A stretch of 46,737 nucleotides of DNA from an uncultured Bacteroides sp. (GTDB lineage: Bacteria; Bacteroidota; Bacteroidia; Bacteroidales; Bacteroidaceae), in NCBI RefSeq assembly GCF_905207245.1, contig NZ_CAJLKP010000049.1, positions 1-46,737 of the forward strand. Direction: 5' to 3'. Positions 17,109-23,905 of this stretch are shown piece after piece. The notes below the pieces were generated by a model. The model worked only from the letters and a program-made list of their open reading frames with translations, had not been told where the DNA came from and searched no databases. Each line of letters begins with the position of its first letter. Position 1 is the first letter of the stretch. The position numbers and the translations under genes are program-made.

Positions 17109-17349
17109 TCATCTGATAATCATTTTCTTTGTTAGTTTTTCTATTCGTTCTACGATATTGGCGTGGTTGCCTCCGGTTTGGAATCGCTTAACACACCAGC
17201 CGCATACATCGCGGCAGTTTCCGTTTTTGAAATGCACACGCCATTTAGCCAGTTTCGGTTTGTCGTGTTCCAAACTGCACGTTACCCCCCCCCGCAATTG
17301 CATCGGGTTCAGTGTCAAATAATGATAGCTGCTTTTCTCGGATATTCAT
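17109..17349 (-). pseudogene. Small Cys-rich phage protein, out of frame at a G9 tract
   Basis: An ATG at 17,349 opens MNIREKQLSLFDTEPDAIAG, a credible N-terminus. Nine G residues at 17,293-17,285 then shift it to an early TAA. With eight G the frame joins 'VTCSLEHDKPKLAKWRVHF' and continues to 'NGNCRDVCGWCVKRFQTGGNH' for a 79-residue product. The cysteines (NCRDVCGWC plus TC) suggest metal binding. A frame starting at the in-frame ATG 17,318 avoids the shift but begins inside the better N-terminus. It overlaps the methyltransferase start by four bases. Function unknown. Confidence 0.65.
17285..17293 (-). repeat. G9 homopolymer tract (frame-breaking) in the small Cys-rich gene
   Basis: Nine C on the plus strand. 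Coding strand GCG GGG GGG GGT AAC leads to a TAA shortly after; eight G restore the long frame. Confidence 0.9.
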
Positions 17350-17367
17350 AGAATAGGGATTTAATGC

Positions 17368-17385
17368 GCCCGGCTTGCGCCGGGC
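17368..17385 (-). repeat. GC hairpin just after the variable-protein gene (DGR cruciform-like)
   Basis: A perfect 7-bp stem GCCCGGC/GCCGGGC with a four-base loop (GCAA on the coding strand), 20 bases after the stop codon. No T-run follows, so it is a poor intrinsic terminator. Diversity-generating retroelements carry a short GC hairpin with a four-base loop just downstream of the variable repeat. The sequence AAAGATTAACT also occurs twice between hairpin and stop codon. Confidence 0.7.
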
Positions 17386-17404
17386 AAAGATTAACTACTA
17401 AAGA

Positions 17405-17545
17405 TTAACTGTTAAGCGGTAAAAATGCTGAAACGGCCCTAACTCTGTCCTGGTTCGTTGCCCGAGTGTTGCTGCCCGCGAAGCCATTGCCGAGGTACAG
17501 AAGCCACGCGTAGGTCGCGCTGTACTGTGTGCTGGCCCAATACCA
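17405..17545 (-). repeat. Candidate DGR variable repeat (VR)
   Basis: The last ~45 codons of the variable protein, from the WYWAS segment to the stop. The coding sequence is much richer in GC and NNC codons than neighbouring genes, and is flanked downstream by the conserved end RVRAVSAF and the GC hairpin. The template repeat needed to confirm it is not in the window. Confidence 0.55.
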
Positions 17546-18073
17546 ACCGCAAAGCAGTTTACCTCCGATAGCCTCCAAAGCGGCGTTAATGTCGCGGATA
17601 TGCAGCAGGATAAAATACAGCTCGCCCAAACTTGGGATATACTCGCCGTCTGACAGCAAAATATCGTCGTTAAGAATACCGCGTATATCGTCGGTGTTTT
17701 CCTTACCGTTCCAGTCTGCTACGGCTTCGTGGTACTTGGTAATAAAGCGTGTGCCGCCTTGTTCCTTGGTAAGGGTTATTTCGTCCTCTGTCATATCACC
17801 CATAGCGACGGCCAGCGACTTGTTACCCAACTTAACGCCTACGCCTTTGTATAGGCTCTTTTCTGTGTCGGTAAGGGTTTGCCCGGTAAACAGTACGGCG
17901 GTGTCGTCGTGCCGTATCAAATAAACACCGTCTGCCAATCCGTTAGCGGTCTTTGTCGGCTGAGGCTCCGGGGCTGTTACAAAGTCGTAGCACGCTTTAG
18001 CGTTTTTCACATCGTAGTTATTTGCTTTGAGCAAATCGTAACACAAATTTTGTTTTTCTGTTAAAGTGTTCAT
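17405..18073 (-). CDS. C-type-lectin-like variable protein (DGR target-type, DUF1566-like)
   Basis: A 222-residue protein. The C-terminal ~60 residues have the formylglycine-enzyme/C-type-lectin pattern of diversity-generating retroelement targets: 'GWYWASTQYSATYAWLLYLG', a variable stretch, then 'RVRAVSAF' near the end. Most residues in the variable stretch use NNC codons (AGC, ACC, TAC, CTC, TTC, GGC, AAC, GAC), as expected when AAC codons of a template are mutated at adenines. The middle ('DGEYIPSLGELYFILLHIRDINAALEAIGG') is the conserved scaffold of such proteins. No reverse transcriptase or template repeat was seen in the window. It may bind ligands; placement among early genes rather than tail-fibre genes is odd. 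Confidence 0.75.
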   Translation of the reverse strand: MNTLTEKQNLCYDLLKANNYDVKNAKACYDFVTAPEPQPTKTANGLADGVYLIRHDDTAVLFTGQTLTDTEKSLYKGVGVKLGNKSLAVAMGDMTEDEITLTKEQGGTRFITKYHEAVADWNGKENTDDIRGILNDDILLSDGEYIPSLGELYFILLHIRDINAALEAIGGKLLCGWYWASTQYSATYAWLLYLGNGFAGSNTRATNQDRVRAVSAFLPLNS

Positions 18074-18074
18074 T

Positions 18075-18404
18075 TTAGTAGGTATTTAGTTTGTTGATAT
18101 TCTGTTTAACTTTGGCGTGGCACTCGTCGGCTACGTAACTGTTGGCTACTTCGCCCTTTTCGCTTAGTATTTCGTCCTCTACGCCGGTGCCGTAATTGTG
18201 CATAAAACACAAAAATTTAGTTCCGTTGGATAATTCCACGATAAACGGCAAATCCTTACCGCCGCCGAAATCTCCTTTTTCGCAACCCCCGCAGCTTACA
18301 GTATAGTTAGGGTTAAACTCTATGTAATCCGTATGCGCCGTCCAGTGCTTGTCACCGTATCGTTTTATAGCAGTATATCGGAATCTCAAAAATTTCTTAT
18401 TCAT
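18075..18404 (-). CDS. Hypothetical phage protein (109 aa)
   Basis: Starts 'MNKKFLRFRYTAIKRYGDKHW' with a likely beta-rich domain and several cysteines (SCGGCEKGDFGGG, FLCFMHN, DECHAK). One base separates its stop from the variable-protein start, so the two are cotranscribed and probably coupled. I do not recognise a family. It could be an accessory factor for the variable protein, by position only. Confidence 0.6.
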   Translation of the reverse strand: MNKKFLRFRYTAIKRYGDKHWTAHTDYIEFNPNYTVSCGGCEKGDFGGGKDLPFIVELSNGTKFLCFMHNYGTGVEDEILSEKGEVANSYVADECHAKVKQNINKLNTY

Positions 18405-18484
18405 ATTTTCGCTTGTTTATAAGTGTTAAATAACTGTCTTATTTTTGATTTTAGGCGTTTTGTACCGCCCGCTGATATTTTCCC

Positions 18485-18724
18485 TTATCGTGGGTAAAAG
18501 GTAACGGATAATGCGCCTGCGCGTCCTCTAAATGTCGGCGCGTGCTTGTTACTCTTTAGTGCTTTGTTGCTGTAATGCTCTGCGTGCAGATTACCTACAA
18601 TCATGCAGAATTTGGCAAAACCTACTAACTGCGTCCGGCGTTCTTTCGGAAAGCCTAACCGGATTATAAATTCACGGTTTATAGACGCTCGCAGTGCATC
18701 TTCGTTTTTAATTGTATATGCCAT
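18485..18724 (-). CDS. Hypothetical phage protein (79 aa)
   Basis: Starts 'MAYTIKNEDALRASINREFIIRLGFPKERR' and ends 'AGALSVTFYPR'. It is basic, with no recognised motif. It is five bases downstream of the DNA polymerase gene, and 80 bases precede the next gene. Coding is supported by continuity of the operon and lack of a competing frame. Confidence 0.6.
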   Translation of the reverse strand: MAYTIKNEDALRASINREFIIRLGFPKERRTQLVGFAKFCMIVGNLHAEHYSNKALKSNKHAPTFRGRAGALSVTFYPR

Positions 18725-18729
18725 GCCCT

Positions 18730-20676
18730 CTAATCTTTTAAGTAATAGGGTGTCGTATATCCTGCGCCTTTCAGTGGTAAGTCACGGCACCAGTCGATAG
18801 GTTTGCTAAAAATACGTTCCACGTCTTGCAGATTTTGGCCGGGTTCTGCTTCTACTACTATCTCATCGTGGATATGAAAGACGATATTAAACCCTAAAGC
18901 CTCAGCCCTTAGAATGATAAGCCCTAAAATGTCGCGCGCTATAGCTTGTACTACGTTTTCAGTGAGTTTGCCGCCGTATGTGCGTATCTTGCCCCATTTT
19001 TTGGTAGTTTGGTTCAGCCCCTCGTATTCTATAATTTCGTGGTCACCCCTCCAGCCGTCGTTACGTTCTATTCCGATTGTCGCACGTGGGTAGCAGATAG
19101 TTCGCCCGGACGGCAATGTTATTAGCAGCATACCCCAGCGGAAAGACACTACGATACCACGGTGGATAGTCACGCTTTCGCCTGTCTTTATGGCTTTGAC
19201 TGCCGCTGCCTCGATAACCCCCCAAAATCGGACTATATGCTGATTTGCCGCACGCCAACGCATCGTAATATCTTTTTCCTCCTGCTCTGTCAGCCCCATA
19301 CGGCTACCGCCCATATTTTCCAAAGCCGCAACACCACCACCATAGCCCAATGCAAGCACGGCGATTTTACCTTTTGGGCGAAGCTCAGAATTTTGCCCGT
19401 GCTTTTCCACCTTGCAATTAAACATCTGTGCGGCGGCAGCGCAGTATATATCGCCTCCGGCCCGGAATACCTCGATAACCCACTGCTCACCGGATAGCCA
19501 CGCTATTACACGTGCCTCGATAGCTGAAAAGTCGCAGACGTGGAAAGTACAGCCGGGCTTTGCGATAAATGCAGTACGTATAAGCTCTGAAAGCACATAC
19601 GTAGGGTTTGCGTAGTTCAGTTGGAAATCGTCCAAATCCCCGGACTTAACCAACTGGCGCGCATAGTCCAAATCCTGTAAATGGTTCTGCGGTAAGTTCT
19701 GCACCTGCACCAATCTACCGGCCCAGCGTCCGGTACGGGCTGCTCCGCAAAATTGTAGTAGTCCGTGTATTCGTCCGTCATCGCATACACATTCCAGCAT
19801 AGCGTTATATTTCTTTGTTGAGGTTTTACCCATTTCTCGGCGCAGTCTTAATACTTTCTGCGCTTTGGGCCAATAGGTTAGCTGGCTTTCTATGTCGTCC
19901 AAATTCTTTTTGTTGAGGCTGTCGATAGATAAGCCGGTAGCATGGTGCAGATATTCTTTAATCTGCGCCGGGCTGTTTGGGTTTTCCATTCCGGTAAGTT
20001 CCTTTGCCTCATTAAGAAGCTGCGCTTTATATTCGTCGTCAATACGTGTAGCGTTTTCCGCTAACTGTCGGTCTAATAATACCCCACGGTCATTAATACG
20101 CTGGTCTGCTGTGTACAGTTCTTCGTCGAATGCGGCAGGTTCTAATCTGCGTACTTTAGCTAATATCTGCTGCTCCACTTCAACGTCGCGGATATTGTAA
20201 TGCTTGAATACTTCCCAGCGGTCGGGTGCATCTGCCGGTAGGTGTCTTTTCCCTTTTGTCGGTGTGGAAAAATACCTTATTAGGGCTTTACCCTCTTTCA
20301 TCTTTCCACTCTCCAGCCTCAGCACCTCACCGCATTGCTCCAGCGATAGCGGCAGCCCCATACGGGCGGCCCTTACCATAGTGCAACGCCATTGCGCAGG
20401 GTCTAACAGATTCCAGCCAAAATAGCGACTTATACATACACGTTCAAATGCGGCATTGAAAGCAGTTTTGATAATCGCCGGATTTTTCAAAGCGTCCATA
20501 ATCTCGGCAGGCAGTGTTTCACCTTGTGCGAAATCACAGCACTGTACGGGTGCGCCGTCCACGCTGTACGCAAATAGCAATATCGTAAAGTCGTCCGCTT
20601 CCACGTATCGGTAAACTCCGCAGCTCTTCAAATCGTGGCTGCTATAAGTTTCTATGTCTATTCCTATTTCGTGCAT
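18730..20676 (-). CDS. Phage DNA polymerase, family A with 3'-5' exonuclease
   Basis: A 648-residue T7-like/PolI-like polymerase. The exonuclease begins at the very N-terminus: 'IGIDIETYSSHDL' (DxE). The central palm motif A is 'HVCDFSAIEARVIAWLSGE' at ~380, the finger motif B region contains 'KIAVLALGYGGGVAALENM', and motif C is 'VFHIHDEIVVEAE' at ~600. It lacks a 5' nuclease domain, as usual in phages. It would replicate the phage genome together with the neighbouring primase-helicase and ssDNA-binding protein. Confidence 0.95.
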   Translation of the reverse strand: MHEIGIDIETYSSHDLKSCGVYRYVEADDFTILLFAYSVDGAPVQCCDFAQGETLPAEIMDALKNPAIIKTAFNAAFERVCISRYFGWNLLDPAQWRCTMVRAARMGLPLSLEQCGEVLRLESGKMKEGKALIRYFSTPTKGKRHLPADAPDRWEVFKHYNIRDVEVEQQILAKVRRLEPAAFDEELYTADQRINDRGVLLDRQLAENATRIDDEYKAQLLNEAKELTGMENPNSPAQIKEYLHHATGLSIDSLNKKNLDDIESQLTYWPKAQKVLRLRREMGKTSTKKYNAMLECVCDDGRIHGLLQFCGAARTGRWAGRLVQVQNLPQNHLQDLDYARQLVKSGDLDDFQLNYANPTYVLSELIRTAFIAKPGCTFHVCDFSAIEARVIAWLSGEQWVIEVFRAGGDIYCAAAAQMFNCKVEKHGQNSELRPKGKIAVLALGYGGGVAALENMGGSRMGLTEQEEKDITMRWRAANQHIVRFWGVIEAAAVKAIKTGESVTIHRGIVVSFRWGMLLITLPSGRTICYPRATIGIERNDGWRGDHEIIEYEGLNQTTKKWGKIRTYGGKLTENVVQAIARDILGLIILRAEALGFNIVFHIHDEIVVEAEPGQNLQDVERIFSKPIDWCRDLPLKGAGYTTPYYLKD

Positions 20677-20705
20677 ACGCTATAATCTTTTTTAGGGTTG
20701 TTAAA

Positions 20706-20738
20706 TAACCCATGCAGGTTTTTAGCCCGCATGGGTTA
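20706..20738 (-). repeat. 10-bp inverted repeat between ssDNA-binding protein and polymerase genes
   Basis: TAACCCATGC (20,706-20,715) is mirrored by GCATGGGTTA (20,729-20,738), with a 13-base loop. Read in the transcription direction only a weak TTTAAC follows, so it may be an RNA processing or attenuation hairpin rather than a full terminator. Confidence 0.65.
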
Positions 20739-20747
20739 GGCTGTTTT

Positions 20748-21308
20748 TTACAAATCGTCGTCGTCCTCCATATCAATGTCCGCAAAGTCGCTTTCCGCTG
20801 AAACTCTGCCGCCAAAATGCTCGCCGTCCTTAAATTTCATAATGTTGTTTAGGCCGCACGCCACACCGCGGTTTCCGCTTACATCGTAGCCAAAGAATGT
20901 TACAGAAACGATAGCCCAAACGCCGCTATATATTTCTTCTTCGTCCATGATAGGCGATTTGTTTTTGTCGCAAACTCCGGGGCGCGTGGTACTCTTAGCA
21001 TTTACATAGAAATGGTCTGCATAAACTTCGTCGTCGTCTTTGTCTGTATCGCCATCACGTAGCGGCAAATCCAACTTCTTAGGTTCTTTACCTCCCCATT
21101 TTGAGGCTGTAGCGGCTTTCTTTGCGGCCTCGATAGCCTGCTGGATAGCCTTAACGGTTTCCTTTTCCTCTTTCGGTATCAGTACATTTGTCATATACTT
21201 ACCGTTAGCAGCGTCGCCGTCGGGCGCATACTTGCTAAAAACGTGTGTGTAGCTTAATCTACACGGGCCAAACACTACCTTAGTGTCTTTTACGATTGGT
21301 GTAATCAT
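20748..21308 (-). CDS. ssDNA-binding protein, DUF2815 (T7 gp2.5-like)
   Basis: A 186-residue protein from the ATG at 21,308 (MITPIVKDTKVVFGPCRLSYTHVF). An ATG seven codons earlier lies directly against a hairpin and fits family N-termini less well. Motifs include 'YMTNVLIPKEE', 'YADHFYVNAKSTTRPGV', 'IYSGVWAIVSVTFFGYDVSGNRGVACGLNNIMKFKDGEHFGG'. The tail 'DIDMEDDDDL' is the acidic C-terminus with which such proteins bind replication partners. Its place between a RecB-like nuclease and polymerase is the standard DUF2800-DUF2815-polA order. Confidence 0.9.
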   Translation of the reverse strand: MITPIVKDTKVVFGPCRLSYTHVFSKYAPDGDAANGKYMTNVLIPKEEKETVKAIQQAIEAAKKAATASKWGGKEPKKLDLPLRDGDTDKDDDEVYADHFYVNAKSTTRPGVCDKNKSPIMDEEEIYSGVWAIVSVTFFGYDVSGNRGVACGLNNIMKFKDGEHFGGRVSAESDFADIDMEDDDDL

Positions 21309-21330
21309 ACTGTTAAACTTATTATCCACT

Positions 21331-21346
21331 CCCGGAATACGCCGGG
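21331..21346 (-). repeat. Short GC hairpin upstream of the ssDNA-binding protein start
   Basis: CCCGG/CCGGG with a six-base loop, 22 bases ahead of the chosen start at 21,308. It could affect translation or mark mRNA processing. No T-run. Confidence 0.45.
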
Positions 21347-21354
21347 CCGCTTTA

Positions 21355-21462
21355 CTAATTATTTTTGTTAGTTCTAAATCCGTGTACCGCTATGCCTAAT
21401 AGAATGGCTATGTACAAAGCCCAAACGGGGTGCTGCATAACAAAATCAAATACTATCTGCAT
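21355..21462 (-). CDS. 35-residue single-span membrane microprotein
   Basis: ATG at 21,462 and TAG at 21,357-21,355 give MQIVFDFVMQHPVWALYIAI and then LLGIAVHGFRTNKNN. One hydrophobic span of ~20 residues is followed by a positive tail, so the N-terminus would be outside and the C-terminus cytoplasmic. It fills almost exactly the gap between the DUF2800 stop (21,466) and the ssDNA-binding protein. No family recognised. Confidence 0.6.
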   Translation of the reverse strand: MQIVFDFVMQHPVWALYIAILLGIAVHGFRTNKNN

Positions 21463-21465
21463 AGC

Positions 21466-22620
21466 TTATACATTTACGTCTTTGAAATCGTCCGCTAATG
21501 GGTCTATGGCCGGGCGTTTGTCGCTTTCCGGTGCCAGTGTCGGTTTGCCCTGTGGCTTCTCTATGAAGTCACCGCAAATCACCGCAAACTGTTTCTTTCC
21601 TGCCATTTTCTCCAATTCGGTAATAGTGCGTAGTTCCTGTGGTTTGAAAATCTCAGAAGTCTTGTAACCCGCTTTGTTAAGTGCCACGGCTGCGCCGTCT
21701 TGGTCGGTAATCTTTCGGACGCTTCGCCCCTCTACGATTTTCCAGCCCGGTAATTGTACGCCGGATAACGCCTGCTGTAGGGCGTAGTCCTCTACACCGG
21801 ATAACCATGTCTTTACGGTTGCCAAAATAGGCAGTACGTCCGTAGCCAGTTCGTCCGGGCTTATTAGCTTCGGGTCGGGGTTGTTCTTTGCAGCCTCAAT
21901 ACATTTTTTCGTTAAGGCGCGGCAGCTACTTTTCACTTTGCAGAATTGGCACCAGTCGCCCGGTACTTGCGGCCCGTTTCCCTCGTATGCCTGTTTTGCT
22001 TTTGGGATTAGCACGGTATCAGTCCACGCTAATAAATCAGATACGCTTAACTCATACTCGCTGAGGTTGGCGATACGCGGCTGTATAATCGTCATACGTA
22101 CCCGGTCTATCTTATACTCGAAACTGAATTTGTCATAAGCTCCCAGCGCATAGATTTGCATTTGCGGATTCTGATAGGCAGACACTTTAACGCCCTTTCC
22201 GTACTTAAAATCTATAACCTCCATAGTGCCGTCGGCGATAATTATAGCGTCAGCCGTTCCGAAAGCGTCCGGCACGTACGCGCTGAAATCTAACCGGGTT
22301 TCTATAAGTAGCTGCGTGTCTTTGGTTGCCGCACGTGCTTCGTTGAATTTCTCCAGTACCAGCGTTTTGTAGGTGTCTGTATATTCGTCCATTTCGCCAG
22401 TATGGTAGCGGTCTTTTAGTTCGGCTATCTCTTTTGCTTCCGCCTCATTTGGCAGTCCTAAAAAATCTTTCAACTTTTTGGCGCAGTAGGCGTGTGCTAA
22501 TGTACCCTCGGCGGCGTAGTCGCTGCCGCTGTCTATTACGTTTGCCTCTAATCGCGGGGCTGCGGCGCAGTTAATCCACCTATGCGCTGCGGACGGGCTT
22601 AATAATGCGTGTGCTCCCAT
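21466..22620 (-). CDS. DUF2800 RecB/Cas4-like nuclease
   Basis: From the ATG at 22,620 (MGAHALLSPSAAHRWINCAA) the product is 384 residues; an ATG at 22,635 in the same frame would overlap the previous gene. The start 'SPSAAHRWI.C' is typical of DUF2800. The PD-(D/E)XK core is 'GTADAIIIADGTMEVIDFKYGKG', then 'NPQMQIYALGAY' supplies the motif QxxxY. A cysteine set 'CQFCKVKSSCRALTKKC' resembles the Cas4/RecB Fe-S or zinc cluster. It probably processes DNA ends in phage recombination or replication. Confidence 0.88.
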   Translation of the reverse strand: MGAHALLSPSAAHRWINCAAAPRLEANVIDSGSDYAAEGTLAHAYCAKKLKDFLGLPNEAEAKEIAELKDRYHTGEMDEYTDTYKTLVLEKFNEARAATKDTQLLIETRLDFSAYVPDAFGTADAIIIADGTMEVIDFKYGKGVKVSAYQNPQMQIYALGAYDKFSFEYKIDRVRMTIIQPRIANLSEYELSVSDLLAWTDTVLIPKAKQAYEGNGPQVPGDWCQFCKVKSSCRALTKKCIEAAKNNPDPKLISPDELATDVLPILATVKTWLSGVEDYALQQALSGVQLPGWKIVEGRSVRKITDQDGAAVALNKAGYKTSEIFKPQELRTITELEKMAGKKQFAVICGDFIEKPQGKPTLAPESDKRPAIDPLADDFKDVNV

Positions 22621-22622
22621 AG

Positions 22623-23180
22623 TTAAAACGGACATTTATAGGTTAATTCATCATCTTTTACATACACCTCATCGCAGCAGCTGATAAACTCGTAGCGGCT
22701 TTTACTGTCCGGCAATGCGCTTGGCTTTTCAGCCCCACAGAGTGCGGCGGTATTCTTAAACCAGCCGGTTAATGCTCTGTGCCATTTTTTGTAACCCTCG
22801 CTGTCTGTCTGCTCCTTGTAGTTTTCGCCCTCGATACGTTTGCGCGTTCTATCCATAGCGGCACGTACATCTACCTCGGTGTACTCCTTTGTTCCCGGCG
22901 TAGGATTTGCGGCAGGTTCTGTTTCTTCCGCTGTCGTTTCGGGTTGAGGCTCCGGCGTTTCTTCTTTCTCCTTTGTCGTTTCCGGCTGTGGCTCCGGTTG
23001 TGGTTGGGCTTCCGGCTTTTTTTCTACTACTGGCTGCGCTTTGGCAGTTCTCTGTTTTCTCGGTGCAGGGGCTGCGGTTTCAGCCTCAACCTGCGGATGG
23101 TTAAGCAGTGCTGACAAAAGCCCGTGCAACTCTTGGTTTACACCGATATTAACCGATACATTAATCTGAATAGGTTGCAT
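22623..23180 (-). CDS. Phage protein with proline/glutamate-rich linker (185 aa)
   Basis: The N-terminal 30 residues (MQPIQINVSVNIGVNQELHG) form a short beta/helix start. Residues ~35-100 are low complexity with repeated 'PEPQPE' and 'TTKEKEE' elements. The C-terminal ~75 residues form a compact charged domain ('DVRAAMDRTRKRIEGENYKEQ' and 'ISCCDEVYVKDDELTYKCPF'). It looks like two small domains on a flexible tether. Stop overlaps the following start region, so it is coupled to DUF2800. Function unknown, but likely part of the replication set. Confidence 0.7.
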   Translation of the reverse strand: MQPIQINVSVNIGVNQELHGLLSALLNHPQVEAETAAPAPRKQRTAKAQPVVEKKPEAQPQPEPQPETTKEKEETPEPQPETTAEETEPAANPTPGTKEYTEVDVRAAMDRTRKRIEGENYKEQTDSEGYKKWHRALTGWFKNTAALCGAEKPSALPDSKSRYEFISCCDEVYVKDDELTYKCPF

Positions 23181-23197
23181 AATCTGTAAATGTTTAA

Positions 23198-23434
23198 TTA
23201 ATAATTATTTACTGCGTCTATCAATTCCGGGATAGTACCCAGTTTCTCCCAACGCTTTATTAGTTTCTCGGATAGGTAGGCAGCGGCGAAGCCGATAACC
23301 TTAGACGAAATAAGGACATAGCACCAGCAGGCAAACGGCAGGTTGTCAATAGGTACTGCGAAAATGCCCAAAACGGCTACAGTAGCTAAAGCGGCTAAAA
23401 CGTAGTAGCGGTAATTTGTTAAAATCTTTTTCAT
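23198..23434 (-). CDS. Small two-span membrane protein (78 aa)
   Basis: Starts 'MKKILTNYRYYVLAALATVAVLG'. Two hydrophobic segments cover about residues 10-30 and 35-55, followed by an amphipathic charged tail 'LSEKLIKRWEKLG'. The short loop and topology resemble small phage inner membrane proteins. A holin role is unlikely this early in the operon. Function unknown. Confidence 0.65.
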   Translation of the reverse strand: MKKILTNYRYYVLAALATVAVLGIFAVPIDNLPFACWCYVLISSKVIGFAAAYLSEKLIKRWEKLGTIPELIDAVNNY

Positions 23435-23445
23435 GTCTTAATCTT

Positions 23446-23646
23446 TTATAGGTAGGTGGCTTCCCAGCATTTTAGGATTTGCCGCCCGGTTGTAAACTTT
23501 GTGCGTCCGGCTTTGCGCACCTCAAAGCGTATGCAGCCGTCATTTTCCCAGCGTCTGATAGTGTGGCGTTCTACACCTAATATCAGTGCCGCTTCTTTTT
23601 GGCTGTAGCGTCTATCGGGTTCGCAAACCGGTTTAGTTGATACCAC
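23446..23646 (-). CDS. MerR/excisionase-type helix-turn-helix protein
   Basis: A 66-residue protein with GTG start. 'RRYSQKEAALILGVERHTIRRWENDGCIRFEVRKAGRTKFT' is a winged helix-turn-helix of the HTH_17 class, as in excisionases and small early regulators. It overlaps the preceding gene by 14 bases. Being near the early promoter, it may act as excisionase or an early gene regulator. The integrase it might serve is outside the window. Confidence 0.75.
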   Translation of the reverse strand: MVSTKPVCEPDRRYSQKEAALILGVERHTIRRWENDGCIRFEVRKAGRTKFTTGRQILKCWEATYL

Positions 23647-23848
23647 AGCGTGTTACGGTTAGCGTTAATCCGTCAGACTTGCAGCTGAATCGGCAATTTT
23701 CTAACTTCTTCATGGCATAGGCCGTATTTTTTTGGCTCTCCAAATCGTAGCCGTCCGTACATTTTACGGTAATCTGCTCTCCGTCGTGCATTGCTCGCAG
23801 GCGTTCACGGGTAATTTTCTCTGTAACTTTCTGTACCATAATCTCCAT
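23633..23848 (-). CDS. Hypothetical early phage protein (71 aa)
   Basis: The first gene after the lytic promoter. Starts MEIMVQKVTEKITRERLRAM; the second Met (residue 4) is an alternative start. It has two cysteines in 'LENCRFSCKSDGLTLTVTRCG' and a likely alpha/beta fold. The position of first gene in the lytic transcript suggests an anti-repressor, antiterminator or similar control protein, but no motif proves this. Confidence 0.65.
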   Translation of the reverse strand: MEIMVQKVTEKITRERLRAMHDGEQITVKCTDGYDLESQKNTAYAMKKLENCRFSCKSDGLTLTVTRCGIN

Positions 23849-23870
23849 TTTTAGATAAAAACTTAATTCG

Positions 23871-23905
23871 TTTGTTGGTGCAATAGAAAAAACTGCCTAC
23901 CTTTG
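23871..23905 (+). promoter_or_regulatory. Possible second repressor promoter (plus strand)
   Basis: TACCTTTG at 23,898-23,905 matches the Bacteroides -7 box, with a partial GTTG 20 bp upstream. A transcript would run through the operators into the cI gene with a ~165-base leader, convergent with the lytic promoter. Weak on its own. Confidence 0.35.

Larger units (their letters stand above)
16308..17112 (-). pseudogene. C5-cytosine DNA methyltransferase, N-terminal (alpha) subunit, out of frame at a G9 tract (possibly phase-variable)
   Basis: Two adjoining frames encode one protein. The first, 16,519-17,112, has motif I 'LSLFDGMSCGQIAL', motif IV 'GGSPCQSFSFAGKR' with the catalytic Cys, motif VI 'FLLENVEMG' and motif VIII 'QIRKRIYWTNI'. 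It then loses frame at nine G residues (16,558-16,550) and ends soon after. The second, 16,308-16,550, continues exactly the expected sequence (FTDIPQPKDKGILLRDIL). Removing one G gives an uninterrupted 267-residue subunit. A second G9 tract at 16,373-16,365 is in frame as it stands. The start overlaps the preceding gene (ATGA). It is either a phase-off allele, a mutation or an assembly error. Confidence 0.8.

Noticed and set aside
17405..17545. Confirmed diversity-generating retroelement
   Set aside because: Without an RT (no YxDD-type ORF) or template repeat in the window only the target-like region can be reported.
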